DNA from: Parasutterella secunda
GTDB lineage: Bacteria; Pseudomonadota; Gammaproteobacteria; Burkholderiales; Burkholderiaceae_F
Assembly (NCBI RefSeq): GCF_023336895.1
Contig: NZ_JAMBLT010000001.1
Span: 186,001-250,000 of the forward strand
DNA: 64,000 bases
Reading direction: 5' to 3'
This document shows positions 48,251-57,250 of this stretch, piece by piece (positions within the stretch are counted from its first letter, which is position 1; every line of letters starts with the position of its first letter). Under the pieces are notes generated by a model, which was not told where the DNA came from, searched no databases, and saw nothing but the letters and a program-made list of their open reading frames with translations. The translations under genes were made by a program, and so were the position numbers.

Positions 48251-49351
48251 ATGGCTTCTCATAAAGTTGTATTAAGTTCTAAAAAGCAAGGAATCCTCGG
48301 CATTGTCGGCCACGCAGGATGCGGTCACTGTAATAGCCACTTGGGCTTCATTCAGGATGATTCGGGCGGCCTAACGGCTGTGATGGCTTTGTTGACCGAA
48401 GCGACCGGTTTATCGCTTGAAATAGAAAGCGTGAAAACCGTTACCGGTATGGATGGTTTCTTTGAAGTCCGAACAAAGGCTGGCGGCGTCGGTCGCGCCC
48501 ATCCCCGCCGTGGGATTACGGCAGCCGAAGCTCGCTTAGCCCAATGGGCCGTCGGACAAGACGCCACCTGCTCGCAAACAGTAGCCATGAATACTTTTGG
48601 CCGTATCTTGGGGCAAGGCGCAATGGAAGTTCCCGTGGCGTTTCAAACCGCTGTTGCCAACGCTGCTTTGGATAGTTTCGCAAGAAATTTCCCTGGGCAA
48701 TTCCTGCTTTCCGATGAAAAAGTCCCCGGTAATGGCGGCATCGGCCCCAATGAAGACATTGAGGGCAATGTTTGTCTTTTCGGTAAAGAAGAAGTCATGA
48801 AACCATTGGGATTGGACCACCTTCCCACCTTCTTGCTGGAAGGCAAGGTTTGCGCGTCTCCGGTCTCCGATGAAATCCAAGAAAATACATTCCTGATTCG
48901 TGCCCACACTGATGCCGATAACCCAGTTGTCGCGGAATGCTACATCGAAGCCGCAAAACGATTAGGCTACCCGGCCACTTACCGCCCAGAAATGCTAGCT
49001 CGCAGTGAAAACGCCATGAGAAACTTAACCGAAGAAATGGGTAAACGCATCCAAGAATTCGGCAAAGAGTTGGCTCAAGCAACGACGGCTATTGAAAAAT
49101 GCCGTATTTCTGCAGCCATCAATGAATTTGCCAGCCAAGAGTTGGGCGGCATTACTTTTATGGGGGATAATATTCACAAAATTATGGGTGGCGTCGGACA
49201 AATTCCAGGACTTACAGCTTGCATGAGTCTTTTTGTTCCGCGCTCCAGTATCCAACGCGATGTTTTGCCTTCGCTGTCAATGCAAGACGCGCATCGCTAC
49301 GCTGAAATTTTGGAAAGAAGGTGCTCTGATCCTCGCCGATCGGTTACCTGA
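48251..49351 (+). CDS. Unrecognised conserved-looking protein next to L-asparaginase; probable C-terminal frameshift
   Basis: I do not recognise the family. 366 residues, no signal peptide or membrane helix. Notable are a metal-ligand-like GHAGCGHCNSHLGFIQDDSGG near residue 20, GRAHPRRGITAAEARL, GQGAMEVPVAFQTAVANAA and a GGIGPNEDIEGN motif, and GDNIHKIMGGVGQIPG near the C-terminus. The last 12 residues (RRCSDPRRSVT) look wrong: dropping one A at 49314-49316 gives EEGALILADRLPEAQAIVNKHASV ending at 49388, immediately before the asparaginase ribosome-binding site. Likely co-transcribed with the asparaginase. Confidence 0.7.
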   Translation: MASHKVVLSSKKQGILGIVGHAGCGHCNSHLGFIQDDSGGLTAVMALLTEATGLSLEIESVKTVTGMDGFFEVRTKAGGVGRAHPRRGITAAEARLAQWAVGQDATCSQTVAMNTFGRILGQGAMEVPVAFQTAVANAALDSFARNFPGQFLLSDEKVPGNGGIGPNEDIEGNVCLFGKEEVMKPLGLDHLPTFLLEGKVCASPVSDEIQENTFLIRAHTDADNPVVAECYIEAAKRLGYPATYRPEMLARSENAMRNLTEEMGKRIQEFGKELAQATTAIEKCRISAAINEFASQELGGITFMGDNIHKIMGGVGQIPGLTACMSLFVPRSSIQRDVLPSLSMQDAHRYAEILERRCSDPRRSVT

Positions 49352-49400
49352 AGCTCAAGCTATTGTTAATAAACACGCATCAGTCTGAAAGGAGTTTCAA

Positions 49401-50402
49401 ATGACATGCTGTTCTAAGAAAAAGGTAATGGTTCTGGCCACCGGCGGCACCATTGCCATGAAAATGGATGAAAAAATCGGTGCTTTGGTGCCGGCCTGTA
49501 CAGGCGAAGACCTGGTGGCCGCCGTACCCGGTTTAGACAAAGTGGCTCATGTTGAAGTTGAACAAATCTGCAATGTGGCCTCGCCCAACATGACGCCTGA
49601 AATTATGTTCAAGCTTCACCAACGTGCTGAAGAACTCCTTGCTCAGGACGATGTTGCCGGTGTTGTCATCACGCACGGAACAGACACACTTGAAGAAACA
49701 TCCTATTTCCTTGACATTACCCACCAATCGGATAAGCCGATTGTGTTGACAGCCGCTATGCGTGGCGCTGGCGATGTCAGCCCCGATGGTCCCGCCAACA
49801 TTTACTGCGCCGTTCAAGCCGCTGCTGATTGCTCTTCGCGTGGCAAGGGCGTGATGGTTTGCCTCAATAACCTCTTGCATGCCGCAGGCGAAGTCATGAA
49901 GACACACTCGGCCAATTGCGCAACTTTCGCCTCTCCTTGGTGGGGTCCCATCGGTTACGTTGAAGCCGATCGCATCGTTTATCGCCGCGTTCCTGTGGCT
50001 CATCGGATTTTCAATCCTAAAGCTCTGACCGCTCGCGTTGATCTGATTAAGGCTGTTACCGGTTCTGATCGTACCTATATTGACTTTGCGGTCGCTCAAG
50101 GTTGCAAAGGCATCATCGTTGAAGGCTTCGGTCGCGGCAATATTCCCCCGATGATGGAAGACGGCATCAGTGATGCTTGCGCTAAAGGCGTGGTCGTCAT
50201 TATTTCAACCCGCACGCCGGGCGGACGCGTTTTGGATGTGTATGGTTATCCGGGATCCGTTACGGATAGCTGCAAGCGCGGAGCCATCATGGGCGGTGAA
50301 ATCTCCGCAGCCAAGGCTCGTCTGAAATTGATTCTTGCGTTAAGCGAAAATCCTGAATTAGCAGGCGATCGTAAGACGCTTCAGGAAATTTTTGACGAAT
50401 AG
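49401..50402 (+). CDS. L-asparaginase (type I/II fold)
   Basis: Hydrolyses asparagine to aspartate and ammonia. 333 residues with both active-site threonine motifs: VLATGGTIAMKMDE (Thr near 17) and VVITHGTDTLEETSYFLD (91-95), plus LTAAMRGAGDVSPDGPANI. The N-terminus MTCCSKKKVMVLATGG lacks a signal peptide, so unlike E. coli AnsB the enzyme should be cytoplasmic. AAAGGAG precedes the start. Aspartate produced could enter the fumarate pool via aspartase or be exchanged by a Dcu carrier. Confidence 0.92.
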   Translation: MTCCSKKKVMVLATGGTIAMKMDEKIGALVPACTGEDLVAAVPGLDKVAHVEVEQICNVASPNMTPEIMFKLHQRAEELLAQDDVAGVVITHGTDTLEETSYFLDITHQSDKPIVLTAAMRGAGDVSPDGPANIYCAVQAAADCSSRGKGVMVCLNNLLHAAGEVMKTHSANCATFASPWWGPIGYVEADRIVYRRVPVAHRIFNPKALTARVDLIKAVTGSDRTYIDFAVAQGCKGIIVEGFGRGNIPPMMEDGISDACAKGVVVIISTRTPGGRVLDVYGYPGSVTDSCKRGAIMGGEISAAKARLKLILALSENPELAGDRKTLQEIFDE

Positions 50403-50451
50403 TCAGTTTCCTCCCCAAAACCAACCATTCTTTGCTTTACCTGTTTAAGGT

Positions 50452-50484
50452 AGCCTCCCGAAGAATCTCGGGAGGCTCTTTTTT
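50452..50484 (+). terminator. Terminator of the asparaginase, between convergent genes
   Basis: AGCCTCCCGA and TCGGGAGGCT perfect stem followed by CTTTTTT. Confidence 0.92.
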
Positions 50485-50491
50485 AGATAAA

Positions 50492-51328
50492 TTAAATGGA
50501 GTAACCGGCTTTACGGGCAAAACGAACCGTCGCATCCAAGAAACCTTGCTTGGATCCACAGTCATAGCGAATGCCGTCAAAACGGTGAGAGTATGTTGTA
50601 TTCAGATTCAACTGACCGGCGATAGCATCAGTTAATTGGATTTCTCCGCCCACGCCCTTTTGAACTTTCTTTAAGCGTTCAAAAATTTCCGGCTCCAACA
50701 CATAACGGCCGATCACAGCAAGGGTTGAAGGCGCATGGTCAGGATCGGGTTTTTCAACCATTTCGTGTACCAAGCTCGTAGTCGCAAGGCCATCTTCGAC
50801 TCCAACAATACCGTACTTTTTCGTATCTGCCTTTGGCACATCCTGAACCGCCAAGATATTTCCGCCGCCCAATTGCTTGCGAGCTTCAATTAACTGACCG
50901 ATGGCAGACTGTTGAGCATCAATCAAGTCATCGGCCAACATTACGGCAAAAGGTTCATCACCAACCACGGGTTGAGCACAAAGAACCGCATGACCCAGAC
51001 CCAACGGTTCTGGCTGACGAATATAGATGAAAGTCACGCCCATCGGCGCAATAGAACGAACTGTCTGAAGTAATTCTGTCTTACCTTTTTCAATTAATTC
51101 TTTTTCCAGCATCGGAGCCTTATCGAAATGATCTTCAATGGCTCGTTTATAACGCCCAGTGATAAAAATCATTTCTGTAATACCGGCTGCGTACGCTTCT
51201 TCTACCGCATACTGGATTAAAGGCTTATCCACGACCGGCAGCATTTCCTTAGGCATTGCTTTTGTCGCCGGTAAAAAACGAGTTCCGAGCCCTGCGACCG
51301 GGAATACAACTTTGCGAACGTCTTTCAT
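50492..51328 (-). CDS. galU: UTP--glucose-1-phosphate uridylyltransferase
   Basis: Makes UDP-glucose for LPS and exopolysaccharide. 278 residues with the nucleotide-binding [57 protein letters not shown] and [18 protein letters not shown]-glucose is the substrate of GalE, encoded at 62.6 kb. Monocistronic as far as can be seen. Confidence 0.96.
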   Translation of the reverse strand: MKDVRKVVFPVAGLGTRFLPATKAMPKEMLPVVDKPLIQYAVEEAYAAGITEMIFITGRYKRAIEDHFDKAPMLEKELIEKGKTELLQTVRSIAPMGVTFIYIRQPEPLGLGHAVLCAQPVVGDEPFAVMLADDLIDAQQSAIGQLIEARKQLGGGNILAVQDVPKADTKKYGIVGVEDGLATTSLVHEMVEKPDPDHAPSTLAVIGRYVLEPEIFERLKKVQKGVGGEIQLTDAIAGQLNLNTTYSHRFDGIRYDCGSKQGFLDATVRFARKAGYSI

Positions 51329-51416
51329 CTTTTATGACTCAAAGAATTAAAATACACAGCCGTTAAGTATATCGAATCCTCTTTCAACTAAGCCTAAAGA
51401 CCTAGGATTAATACCC

Positions 51417-52235
51417 ATGCAAAGCGAACAAAATGTAACCGTCATCGGAGATGTTCACGGTTGCCTACCAAGCTTATCCCAACTTTTAGAAAAAATTCCA
51501 GAAAACTCTCCACTGATTTTTATCGGGGACCTCATTAATCGGGGACCTGCATCGTTGGAAACGTTGCGACTTGTGTATTCCATGGGAAAACGAGCGACAT
51601 TAATTTTGGGCAATCATGAAATGCATCTGCTCGCGACAGCTGCCGGCGCCGGCAAACCCAACCGCAGAGACACTATTGATGAAATTCTGGCCGCTCCAGA
51701 CGCTGAAAAATTGATTGATTGGATTCGTCACCAATATTTACTTTATGACTGGAAAGATTACACCTTCGTTCATGCGGCAATCGATCCGGCCTGGTCTTTA
51801 AAGAAAGCGCGCGCTCTAGCTTGCGAAGTTCAAGAACATTTACGAAGTGATCATTGGAAAGATTACTTGCAGGAAATGTATGGCAAAGATCTTTGGGACA
51901 ACGACTTAACCGGTTCCGCTCGCATGCGAGCTATTTTGAATGGTTTTACACGAATCCGCTTCGTGGACAAAAAAGGCGTTCCCGATTATAAGGCCAAAGA
52001 TTCTCCCAACAATACACCTAAACATCTAATACCTTGGTTTGAGTGCTCTCACAGAAAAACAAAAAACGACAATATTGTGTTTGGCCATTGGTCAACACTG
52101 GGACTTGTTATTCAAGAGCACATCATTGCACTGGACACAGGTTGCATATGGGGCGGAGCGCTAACTGCTGTCGTGCTGCCTCAAAGACAAATCATTCAAG
52201 TCAAAGCGCCCCAATATTGCGATCCTTTTGCTTAA
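51417..52235 (+). CDS. apaH: Symmetrical bis(5'-nucleosyl)-tetraphosphatase
   Basis: Hydrolyses Ap4A to two ADP and can remove Np4 caps from RNA. 272 residues of the metallophosphoesterase family with VIGDVHGCLPSL, IFIGDLINRGPASLETL and ILGNHEMHLLATAAG, giving all metal ligands, and a late VFGHWSTLG. Family length. Convergent with plsC, its stop abutting the plsC stop. Confidence 0.95.
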   Translation: MQSEQNVTVIGDVHGCLPSLSQLLEKIPENSPLIFIGDLINRGPASLETLRLVYSMGKRATLILGNHEMHLLATAAGAGKPNRRDTIDEILAAPDAEKLIDWIRHQYLLYDWKDYTFVHAAIDPAWSLKKARALACEVQEHLRSDHWKDYLQEMYGKDLWDNDLTGSARMRAILNGFTRIRFVDKKGVPDYKAKDSPNNTPKHLIPWFECSHRKTKNDNIVFGHWSTLGLVIQEHIIALDTGCIWGGALTAVVLPQRQIIQVKAPQYCDPFA

Positions 52236-53033
52236 TTAGGCTTTCTCGAGAGTTCCGACAGCATCACAGTGGTGATGCACATTGTCGGGATAATCCTTCA
52301 TCGGGTCGGTCACTCCCATGGCAGAACTCATCAGCGCGGAAGCTTCGCATGCGACCTCGTGGCGAGTTTTACCCTCCACGTTAATCGTGGGCAGTACCTT
52401 TAGAGTCACCGCGAGTCCTGGAGTGCTGCATATTGTCCAAAGGCATTTAAAAATGGAAATGTTGGCGTAGGATGCCTTGGTGGTTTTCACCCCATTTTCC
52501 GTATAGCAAATGGCAACCGGCAACACCGGAGTACCCGACAATATGGCCGGTTCAATCAAGTTCGGTTTAAGAGGCAAAAGAGAGACGCCTTCGCTTGTCT
52601 TCCCCTCGGGGAAAAGCATAATGGTTTGATGTTGCATCAGGGCGGCACTAATTTGTTCATTCACGGAAATGATTGAACGGCGATTCTTTCTCTGGATAAA
52701 AAGCGTATCCACTCCCTTAGCGATACGACCGAATACAGGCCAACCGGCGATCTCGCTTTTGGCGATAAAGCGACCGGGTTTCATGGCATTAAGCGCGAAA
52801 ATATCCACAAAGGAAATATGATTGGCAACAATCAGGCAGTGGCTCTTATAAACGTCCCCTTCAACAGAAAAGCGCATCCCGATCATGTCAATAAAAGTTC
52901 GGGCCCATGTTTTGATAATTTTTCGTTTGGCTTCAGGCTTTATCCATTGAAGGTAAAACAACACCAATAAAATACAAGCTAAGGCAAATAAAAGCGCCAA
53001 GATAAATCGAAAAGAACCAACGATCTTATTCAT
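52236..53033 (-). CDS. plsC: 1-acyl-sn-glycerol-3-phosphate acyltransferase (PlsC-like)
   Basis: Membrane enzyme forming phosphatidic acid. 265 residues; residues about 8-30 form an N-terminal membrane helix, then the HX4D catalytic motif NHISFVD (His72, Asp77), FIQRKNRRS and FPEGKTSEG. Its start overlaps the ruvX stop by four bases, so yqgE-ruvX-plsC are a coupled operon. Confidence 0.92.
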   Translation of the reverse strand: MNKIVGSFRFILALLFALACILLVLFYLQWIKPEAKRKIIKTWARTFIDMIGMRFSVEGDVYKSHCLIVANHISFVDIFALNAMKPGRFIAKSEIAGWPVFGRIAKGVDTLFIQRKNRRSIISVNEQISAALMQHQTIMLFPEGKTSEGVSLLPLKPNLIEPAILSGTPVLPVAICYTENGVKTTKASYANISIFKCLWTICSTPGLAVTLKVLPTINVEGKTRHEVACEASALMSSAMGVTDPMKDYPDNVHHHCDAVGTLEKA

Positions 53034-53428
53034 ACGTCAACAGAAGTGGATTCATTAAAAAACTGCTGCAAGATGATACACGCTGCCTCATCGTCTATAA
53101 AGTCTGCTTCACTATCAACAACTGCCGAGGAATAACGTTCATCAATTCTGTTAACCGGCAAATGAAACCGACCCTCAAGTTGCCTTGCAAAACGCTCACA
53201 TCGATTTGTCATTTCGTGAGAATGACCATCAGGATGCCTAGGTATTCCTACAACAAAAGCCACCGGCGACCATTCTCTCACCAACGCGTTTATTCCATTC
53301 CAACGAGATTGAACCGTCCGGGAATCAATAATCCGGTAGGGACTCGCTTGCCGCGTCAGGGTATTTCCAAGCGCAACACCTATTCTTTTCTCACCGAAAT
53401 CAAAGCCAATAATTACTCCGTCGTTCAT
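53030..53428 (-). CDS. ruvX: Holliday junction resolvase-like nuclease RuvX (YqgF)
   Basis: RNase H-fold protein implicated in pre-16S rRNA processing and recombination. 132 residues with IIGFDFGEKRIGVALGN, VVGIPRHPDGHSHEMTN and RIDERYSSAVVDSEA. The ATG at 53428 is set by the ATGA overlap with the yqgE stop; an open frame eight codons up is not needed. Downstream of yqgE, as usual in proteobacteria. Confidence 0.95.
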   Translation of the reverse strand: MNDGVIIGFDFGEKRIGVALGNTLTRQASPYRIIDSRTVQSRWNGINALVREWSPVAFVVGIPRHPDGHSHEMTNRCERFARQLEGRFHLPVNRIDERYSSAVVDSEADFIDDEAACIILQQFFNESTSVDV

Positions 53429-54000
53429 GCGTGTCCTACCTCTTCTCCCCACGCTTCCAGTGTGGTTAAATCAATGCCTAAAAGTTTCAGCGCTTTCTCG
53501 TAACGCTCTTCAATCGGTGTGTCGAAAATAATTTTTTCATCCGCTGGCGCAATCAGCCAACCACTCACGGACAATTCGGCTTCCAACTGCCCCTCGCTCC
53601 ATCCCGAATAACCAAGCGAGAGCAAAAATTTTTCCGGAGCACCTTCACAAGCTCCGATTGCTTCCAAAACATCACGAGACGTCGACAAATAGATTTGGTC
53701 AGTCACCTGCATGGTTGAGTGATATTTCTTATTGGCGCTGTGCAGCACAAAGCCTCTTTCTATCTGAACAGGCCCACCGTCGTGAAGGAAAATTTCTTTT
53801 AGCGCCGGATTCTTATTTTCAATCCCGATTCTTTGCAAAAGCGATTCCACACTGAGACGAATGGAACGGTTAATGACAATCCCCATCGCCCCGCTTTTTG
53901 TATGCTCGCAAAGGTAAACAACCGTCCCGGCAAATGTCGGGTCCTTCATATTGGGTGCTGCAATCAAAAAATGATCTTTATAGGAAACAAATTCTGCCAT
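53425..54000 (-). CDS. yqgE: YqgE/AlgH family protein (UPF0301)
   Basis: 191 residues of unknown biochemical function, found widely next to ruvX. Hallmarks are HFLIAAPNMKDPTFAGTVVYLCEH, GAMGIVINR, FLHDGGPVQIERGFVLHS and LGYSGWSEGQLEAEL. The start at 54000 is preceded by GGGGAAAG; six more codons are open upstream. Operon with ruvX and plsC. Confidence 0.93.
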   Translation of the reverse strand: MAEFVSYKDHFLIAAPNMKDPTFAGTVVYLCEHTKSGAMGIVINRSIRLSVESLLQRIGIENKNPALKEIFLHDGGPVQIERGFVLHSANKKYHSTMQVTDQIYLSTSRDVLEAIGACEGAPEKFLLSLGYSGWSEGQLEAELSVSGWLIAPADEKIIFDTPIEERYEKALKLLGIDLTTLEAWGEEVGHA

Positions 54001-54094
54001 TCTGACTTTCCCCATCATCCTAACAAAAGAGTATTTTCACACATCTGTCACGCCTGCGCTATGATGGGAGAATTCTGTTACTTTGAGATGCATC

Positions 54095-54595
54095 ATGGTT
54101 GAAAACGTCCTCGAACAATTAATCGATTTTTTCAAAACAGGTCAGGCTCAATTCCGGGTTCTGGAGCATGCCGCAGGCGGCAAATCCAGCCAATCTGTTG
54201 CTGAAATTCGCGGCACAGAATTAGGCCAAGGTGCTAAGGCTTTGGTCTGTCACGTTAAAGGAAACGGGGTAAAGCTTTATGTTTTAGCCGTTTTGCCAGC
54301 CGATAAGCAAGCTGATTTGGCAAAGCTCGCCCAAGCTCTTGGCGGACGCAGGGCATCTCTGGCTAGCCCCGATGAGGTTAAAGAATTAACCGGCTGTGTC
54401 TTCGGTGCGGTTCCTCCCGTAAGCCTTCACCCGGATTTGAAACTCGTTGCCGATCCGAGCCTTTATGAGCGCTATGATGAATTGGCATTTAACGCAGGCC
54501 TGTTGGATCACTCCATCATTATTAAAACGGAAGATTACAAGAGAGTTGTTCACCCTGAACTGATTGACTTCCTGAAAGACAACCCTCCGTCTTAA
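54095..54595 (+). CDS. YbaK/ProX-type aminoacyl-tRNA deacylase
   Basis: 166 residues of the YbaK/EbsC family, which clears mischarged tRNAs such as Ala- or Cys-tRNA-Pro. Visible are FRVLEHAAGGKSSQSVAEIRGTELGQGAKALVCH with the conserved lysine, KLAQALGGRRASLASPDEV and GAVPPVSLHPDLKLVADPSL. The variant with SSQSVAEIRG near the N-terminus resembles the ProX-like group that includes domains of YeaK type. Start 54095 chosen over an ATG-like start four codons up. Confidence 0.88.
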   Translation: MVENVLEQLIDFFKTGQAQFRVLEHAAGGKSSQSVAEIRGTELGQGAKALVCHVKGNGVKLYVLAVLPADKQADLAKLAQALGGRRASLASPDEVKELTGCVFGAVPPVSLHPDLKLVADPSLYERYDELAFNAGLLDHSIIIKTEDYKRVVHPELIDFLKDNPPS

Positions 54596-54639
54596 CCATT
54601 TGACGCCATTATGATTTTTGGTGTTAATACTCCTTTTCA

Positions 54640-54692
54640 AGTCAGCTAAAAAGGTCTATCATTTGCGACTTTCTTTTTTAGCTGACTTTTTT
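54640..54692 (+). terminator. Terminator between the YbaK-type gene and DUF2721 copy 1
   Basis: AGTCAGCTAAAAA and TTTTTAGCTGACT are a perfect 13-bp stem with a 22-base loop, followed by five Ts. The tract ends six bases before the next ATG. Confidence 0.75.
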
Positions 54693-54698
54693 ATTGCC

Positions 54699-55124
54699 AT
54701 GATTGATTACGGCACAGTTCTTCAAGCTGCCCTCACGCCGATTACCTTGATTTCCGGCGTCGGTTTGCTCTTAGTGTCGATGACTAATCGCTACAACCAC
54801 TCCACTGACCGTTTGCGCCAGCTGTTGCGCGAAAGCGATGCCATCAAACCCCGAAAAGACAATGATCTTGATCACGCGATTGAATTGATTTTTCTGCGTG
54901 TTCGACTTTTGCGCAAAGCGATCCTGCTCATTGTTCTTTCTGGTATGTTCAGCGCCCTTTTGGTGCTAATGAGTATTTTTGAAATCGCCCTTGGAGATGA
55001 TTTCATGGTGCTCAAATCCATCTTGCTTTTGATTGCTATCGTGATGGTTGTGGTATCCACTCTTATTTTTGCCAAAGAAGTCGGCACTTCCATGAAAGCG
55101 CTGGGCTTGAGCGTTCACCACTAA
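54699..55124 (+). CDS. DUF2721 membrane protein, copy 1
   Basis: 141 residues: an N-terminal helix (TPITLISGVGLLLVSM), a cytosolic basic stretch NRYNHSTDRLRQLLRES, and two C-terminal helices (AILLIVLSGMFSALLVLMSI and SILLLIAIVMVVVSTLIF). Function unknown. The start at 54699 is set by alignment with its neighbour (MIDYGTVL... and MVEYHQML...). No Shine-Dalgarno is visible because a terminator hairpin lies directly upstream; translation may need another mode of entry. Confidence 0.85.
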   Translation: MIDYGTVLQAALTPITLISGVGLLLVSMTNRYNHSTDRLRQLLRESDAIKPRKDNDLDHAIELIFLRVRLLRKAILLIVLSGMFSALLVLMSIFEIALGDDFMVLKSILLLIAIVMVVVSTLIFAKEVGTSMKALGLSVHH

Positions 55125-55136
55125 AGGAGCAGAAAC

Positions 55137-55565
55137 ATGGTTGAATATCATCAGATGCTTACCACGTCACTGCCCCCGGTGACATTGATCTCTGGTGTCG
55201 GTCTTTTGCTTTTGGCAATGACCGCCCGTTATAACCACTCGACAAACCGTGTACGCCAGCTGCTGCGCGAGCGCAATTCGATTGCTCCGAGAGAAAATCA
55301 AGATCTCAATCATGAAATCGATTTGATCTTCGAGAGAGCGTCTCTGCTGAGAATGTCTATTCTCACTGTTGTTCTTTCCGCAACATTTAGTGGTTTGCAG
55401 GTATTGGCGGGCATTCTTGAGTGCCTTTTCATGTTGGACTTGGATGTTTTAAAACTCGGGGCACTTATTTTGTCTATCGGTTGCCTACTTGTTTCAACCA
55501 TTTATTTCGTCAAAGAAGTCTCACTTTCAACAAAAGCCATTGGACTTAGCGTTGAACACCGCTAG
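55137..55565 (+). CDS. DUF2721 membrane protein, copy 2
   Basis: 142-residue paralogue of the preceding gene, 12 bp after it, with AAAGGAG before the start. Shares LISGVGLLLLAMTARYNHSTNRVRQLLRER and KEVSLSTKAIGLSVEH at the end. The conserved basic loop and matching topology suggest the two proteins act together, perhaps as a hetero-oligomer. No function is known to me. Confidence 0.88.
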   Translation: MVEYHQMLTTSLPPVTLISGVGLLLLAMTARYNHSTNRVRQLLRERNSIAPRENQDLNHEIDLIFERASLLRMSILTVVLSATFSGLQVLAGILECLFMLDLDVLKLGALILSIGCLLVSTIYFVKEVSLSTKAIGLSVEHR

Positions 55566-55578
55566 TTTCTGCCATTGG

Positions 55579-55608
55579 GGGAAGTCATTTTTGACTTCCC
55601 TTATTTTT
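55579..55608 (+). terminator. Terminator of the DUF2721 pair
   Basis: GGGAAGTCA and TGACTTCCC stem, then TTATTTTT. Confidence 0.8.
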
Positions 55609-55613
55609 CAGCA

Positions 55614-55659
55614 GACAAAGGCACATATGGTGCTTCGCCCCATCTAACGTACCTTTGTC
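55614..55659 (+). promoter_or_regulatory. Structured element before the C45 hydrolase gene
   Basis: GACAAAGGCAC (55614-55624) pairs with GTACCTTTGTC (55649-55659) with one mismatch and encloses a second small hairpin (ATGG...CCAT). Farther on, GTTGT-C-ACAAC (55736-55746) is a perfect small palindrome. The rest of 55609-55890 shows no gene. Confidence 0.4.
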
Positions 55660-55890
55660 AAAATAGAAATAAAGGCAATCCTTGTCAAAAGCAAAAGAAG
55701 GTTTGTTTTCAACAAGCGACATTCTTTTAGTAACGGTTGTCACAACAAGTTTTTCTTTTTAAATCAGCAAAATATTAATATCCCGTGTCAAATTAAACGG
55801 TAATTATGGCCTTCGGGTTAACATAAAAACCTATTGACGGATGTCAGCAGTGATCGCACAATAAAATCATTCTCAATCTTTGGGAGAAAA

Positions 55891-56952
55891 ATGATGGCCC
55901 CACTGTCTGTTATCTCTTTGTCTGGGAACGCCTTTGAACAAGGTCTGACATATGGACGAATTGAACAAGAAAAAATTCTAAAGGCTATACATTTTTATTC
56001 CGGTATGTTTGAGGGAATGGCTGGAATTTCTTGGGAAAAAGCAAAAAGCATTTGCTCATCATTTCTTCCGGCCATTCAAGATTATTATCCCGAAGCACTT
56101 GATGAAATGAGAGGCATCTCCCAAGGAGCCAATCTTTGTTTCGAAGATATTCTGACACTGAACTGTCGTAGCGAAGTTCTTTTTGCTCAACCCGATGGCT
56201 GCAGTTGCATCGGTCTGTTACCCGAACAAAGCACGGATGGACATGTTTATCTTGGACAAACTTGGGATTGGTTGCGTAAATCCGGCGAGCACATCTCTAT
56301 TGTCAAAATTCAACAAGATCACGGTCCTGACATTTTGATGGTCGTCGAAGCAGGAGTTATCGGCGGGAAAGGGCTCAATAGCAATGGCATTGGTGTCGGT
56401 CTAAATTGCACTAGCGTGTCTAAAGGTCAAATCGGCGTTCCTCTCCACATTATGTTCAGAACCATTTTGAACGCTACCACCATATCTAACGGTTTGGATT
56501 GTATCGCCAAGGCCAAAAGAGCAGGAGCTGGCACTTTTAACCTCGGCTCCAGTGAAGGTTTCTTGATGAGTGTGGAATATACTCCCGACAATTTCGATGT
56601 CTTAATGGCGGAAAACTCACCGTTGTGCCACACAAACCATTACCAATCTCCCCTTTTCAAAGATCAGGATACCTTTAAAGTAGAACTGACGGACACATTT
56701 GTTCGACTTAACCGAATGAGAAGACTGTGCCAAGCGCACACGGAAAAGTATGATCGAACTTTCCTGATGTCGGTTTTAAGTGACCACGCAAACTATCCAG
56801 ATTCTATTTGCAGTCACGAGGATCCCGCCGACCCTCCGTTTAAACAGCTGTGCACTGTCTACTCAATGATGATGGACCTAACTGAACGAACCCTGTGGAT
56901 CACGCCAAATAACCCGTGCGAAGGACATGAAATAAAAATCTCCCTGTATTAA
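55891..56952 (+). CDS. C45 family autoproteolytic acyltransferase/hydrolase (isopenicillin N acyltransferase-like)
   Basis: N-terminal-nucleophile amidohydrolase of the AAT/C45 type, which cleaves itself to expose a catalytic Cys. 353 residues from MMAPLSVISLSGNAFEQG, start chosen by GGGAGA just upstream. The self-cleavage site is DGCSC, with Cys104 (Gly103 before it) as probable nucleophile; GQTWDW, GVIGGKGLNSNGIGVGLNC and NHY follow as in the family. It precedes a TRAP transporter by about 300 bp, so the imported solute may be an amide-linked compound that it hydrolyses, but this is a guess. Confidence 0.85.
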   Translation: MMAPLSVISLSGNAFEQGLTYGRIEQEKILKAIHFYSGMFEGMAGISWEKAKSICSSFLPAIQDYYPEALDEMRGISQGANLCFEDILTLNCRSEVLFAQPDGCSCIGLLPEQSTDGHVYLGQTWDWLRKSGEHISIVKIQQDHGPDILMVVEAGVIGGKGLNSNGIGVGLNCTSVSKGQIGVPLHIMFRTILNATTISNGLDCIAKAKRAGAGTFNLGSSEGFLMSVEYTPDNFDVLMAENSPLCHTNHYQSPLFKDQDTFKVELTDTFVRLNRMRRLCQAHTEKYDRTFLMSVLSDHANYPDSICSHEDPADPPFKQLCTVYSMMMDLTERTLWITPNNPCEGHEIKISLY

Positions 56953-57034
56953 TACTCTTCATTGTTCGAGGAGACTTTCCGAGTTCCCTCTTTGCAAATC
57001 TTTTTTCTAGGAAAAAACGATCACACTCTCATAA

Positions 57035-57051
57035 ATAACAAAAATTGTTAT
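57035..57051. promoter_or_regulatory. Inverted repeat upstream of the TRAP operon
   Basis: ATAACAA-AAA-TTGTTAT, perfect 7-bp arms, 200 bp before dctP. Candidate operator; the 298-bp gap (56953-57250) holds no gene. Confidence 0.4.
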
Positions 57052-57250
57052 AAACCAATTCAGCATCTACCACTCCTAATAAGTTGTACCTACTCTTGAT
57101 GTAATTAAAGCATCGATAACGGCTCAAACCTAAAAAATCGCTTGCCCTTAAAAAAGAAAAAGACTACTGTAAAGAAAAGGGAATTCAATTGACGTTAGTC
57201 ATGTTAGGTGGCTAGCGCTGTCCAATAACTTTTTTATAGGATGGAACATT

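Noticed and set aside
53680-53690. GTCGACAAA inside yqgE as a regulator site
   Set aside because: Only a half match, within a coding region, with no link to the Dcu genes.
55736-55746. GTTGT-C-ACAAC as a third GntR/FCD site
   Set aside because: Spacing differs by one base from TTGTCGACAA and there is no linked regulator; kept only as a note in the intergenic entry.
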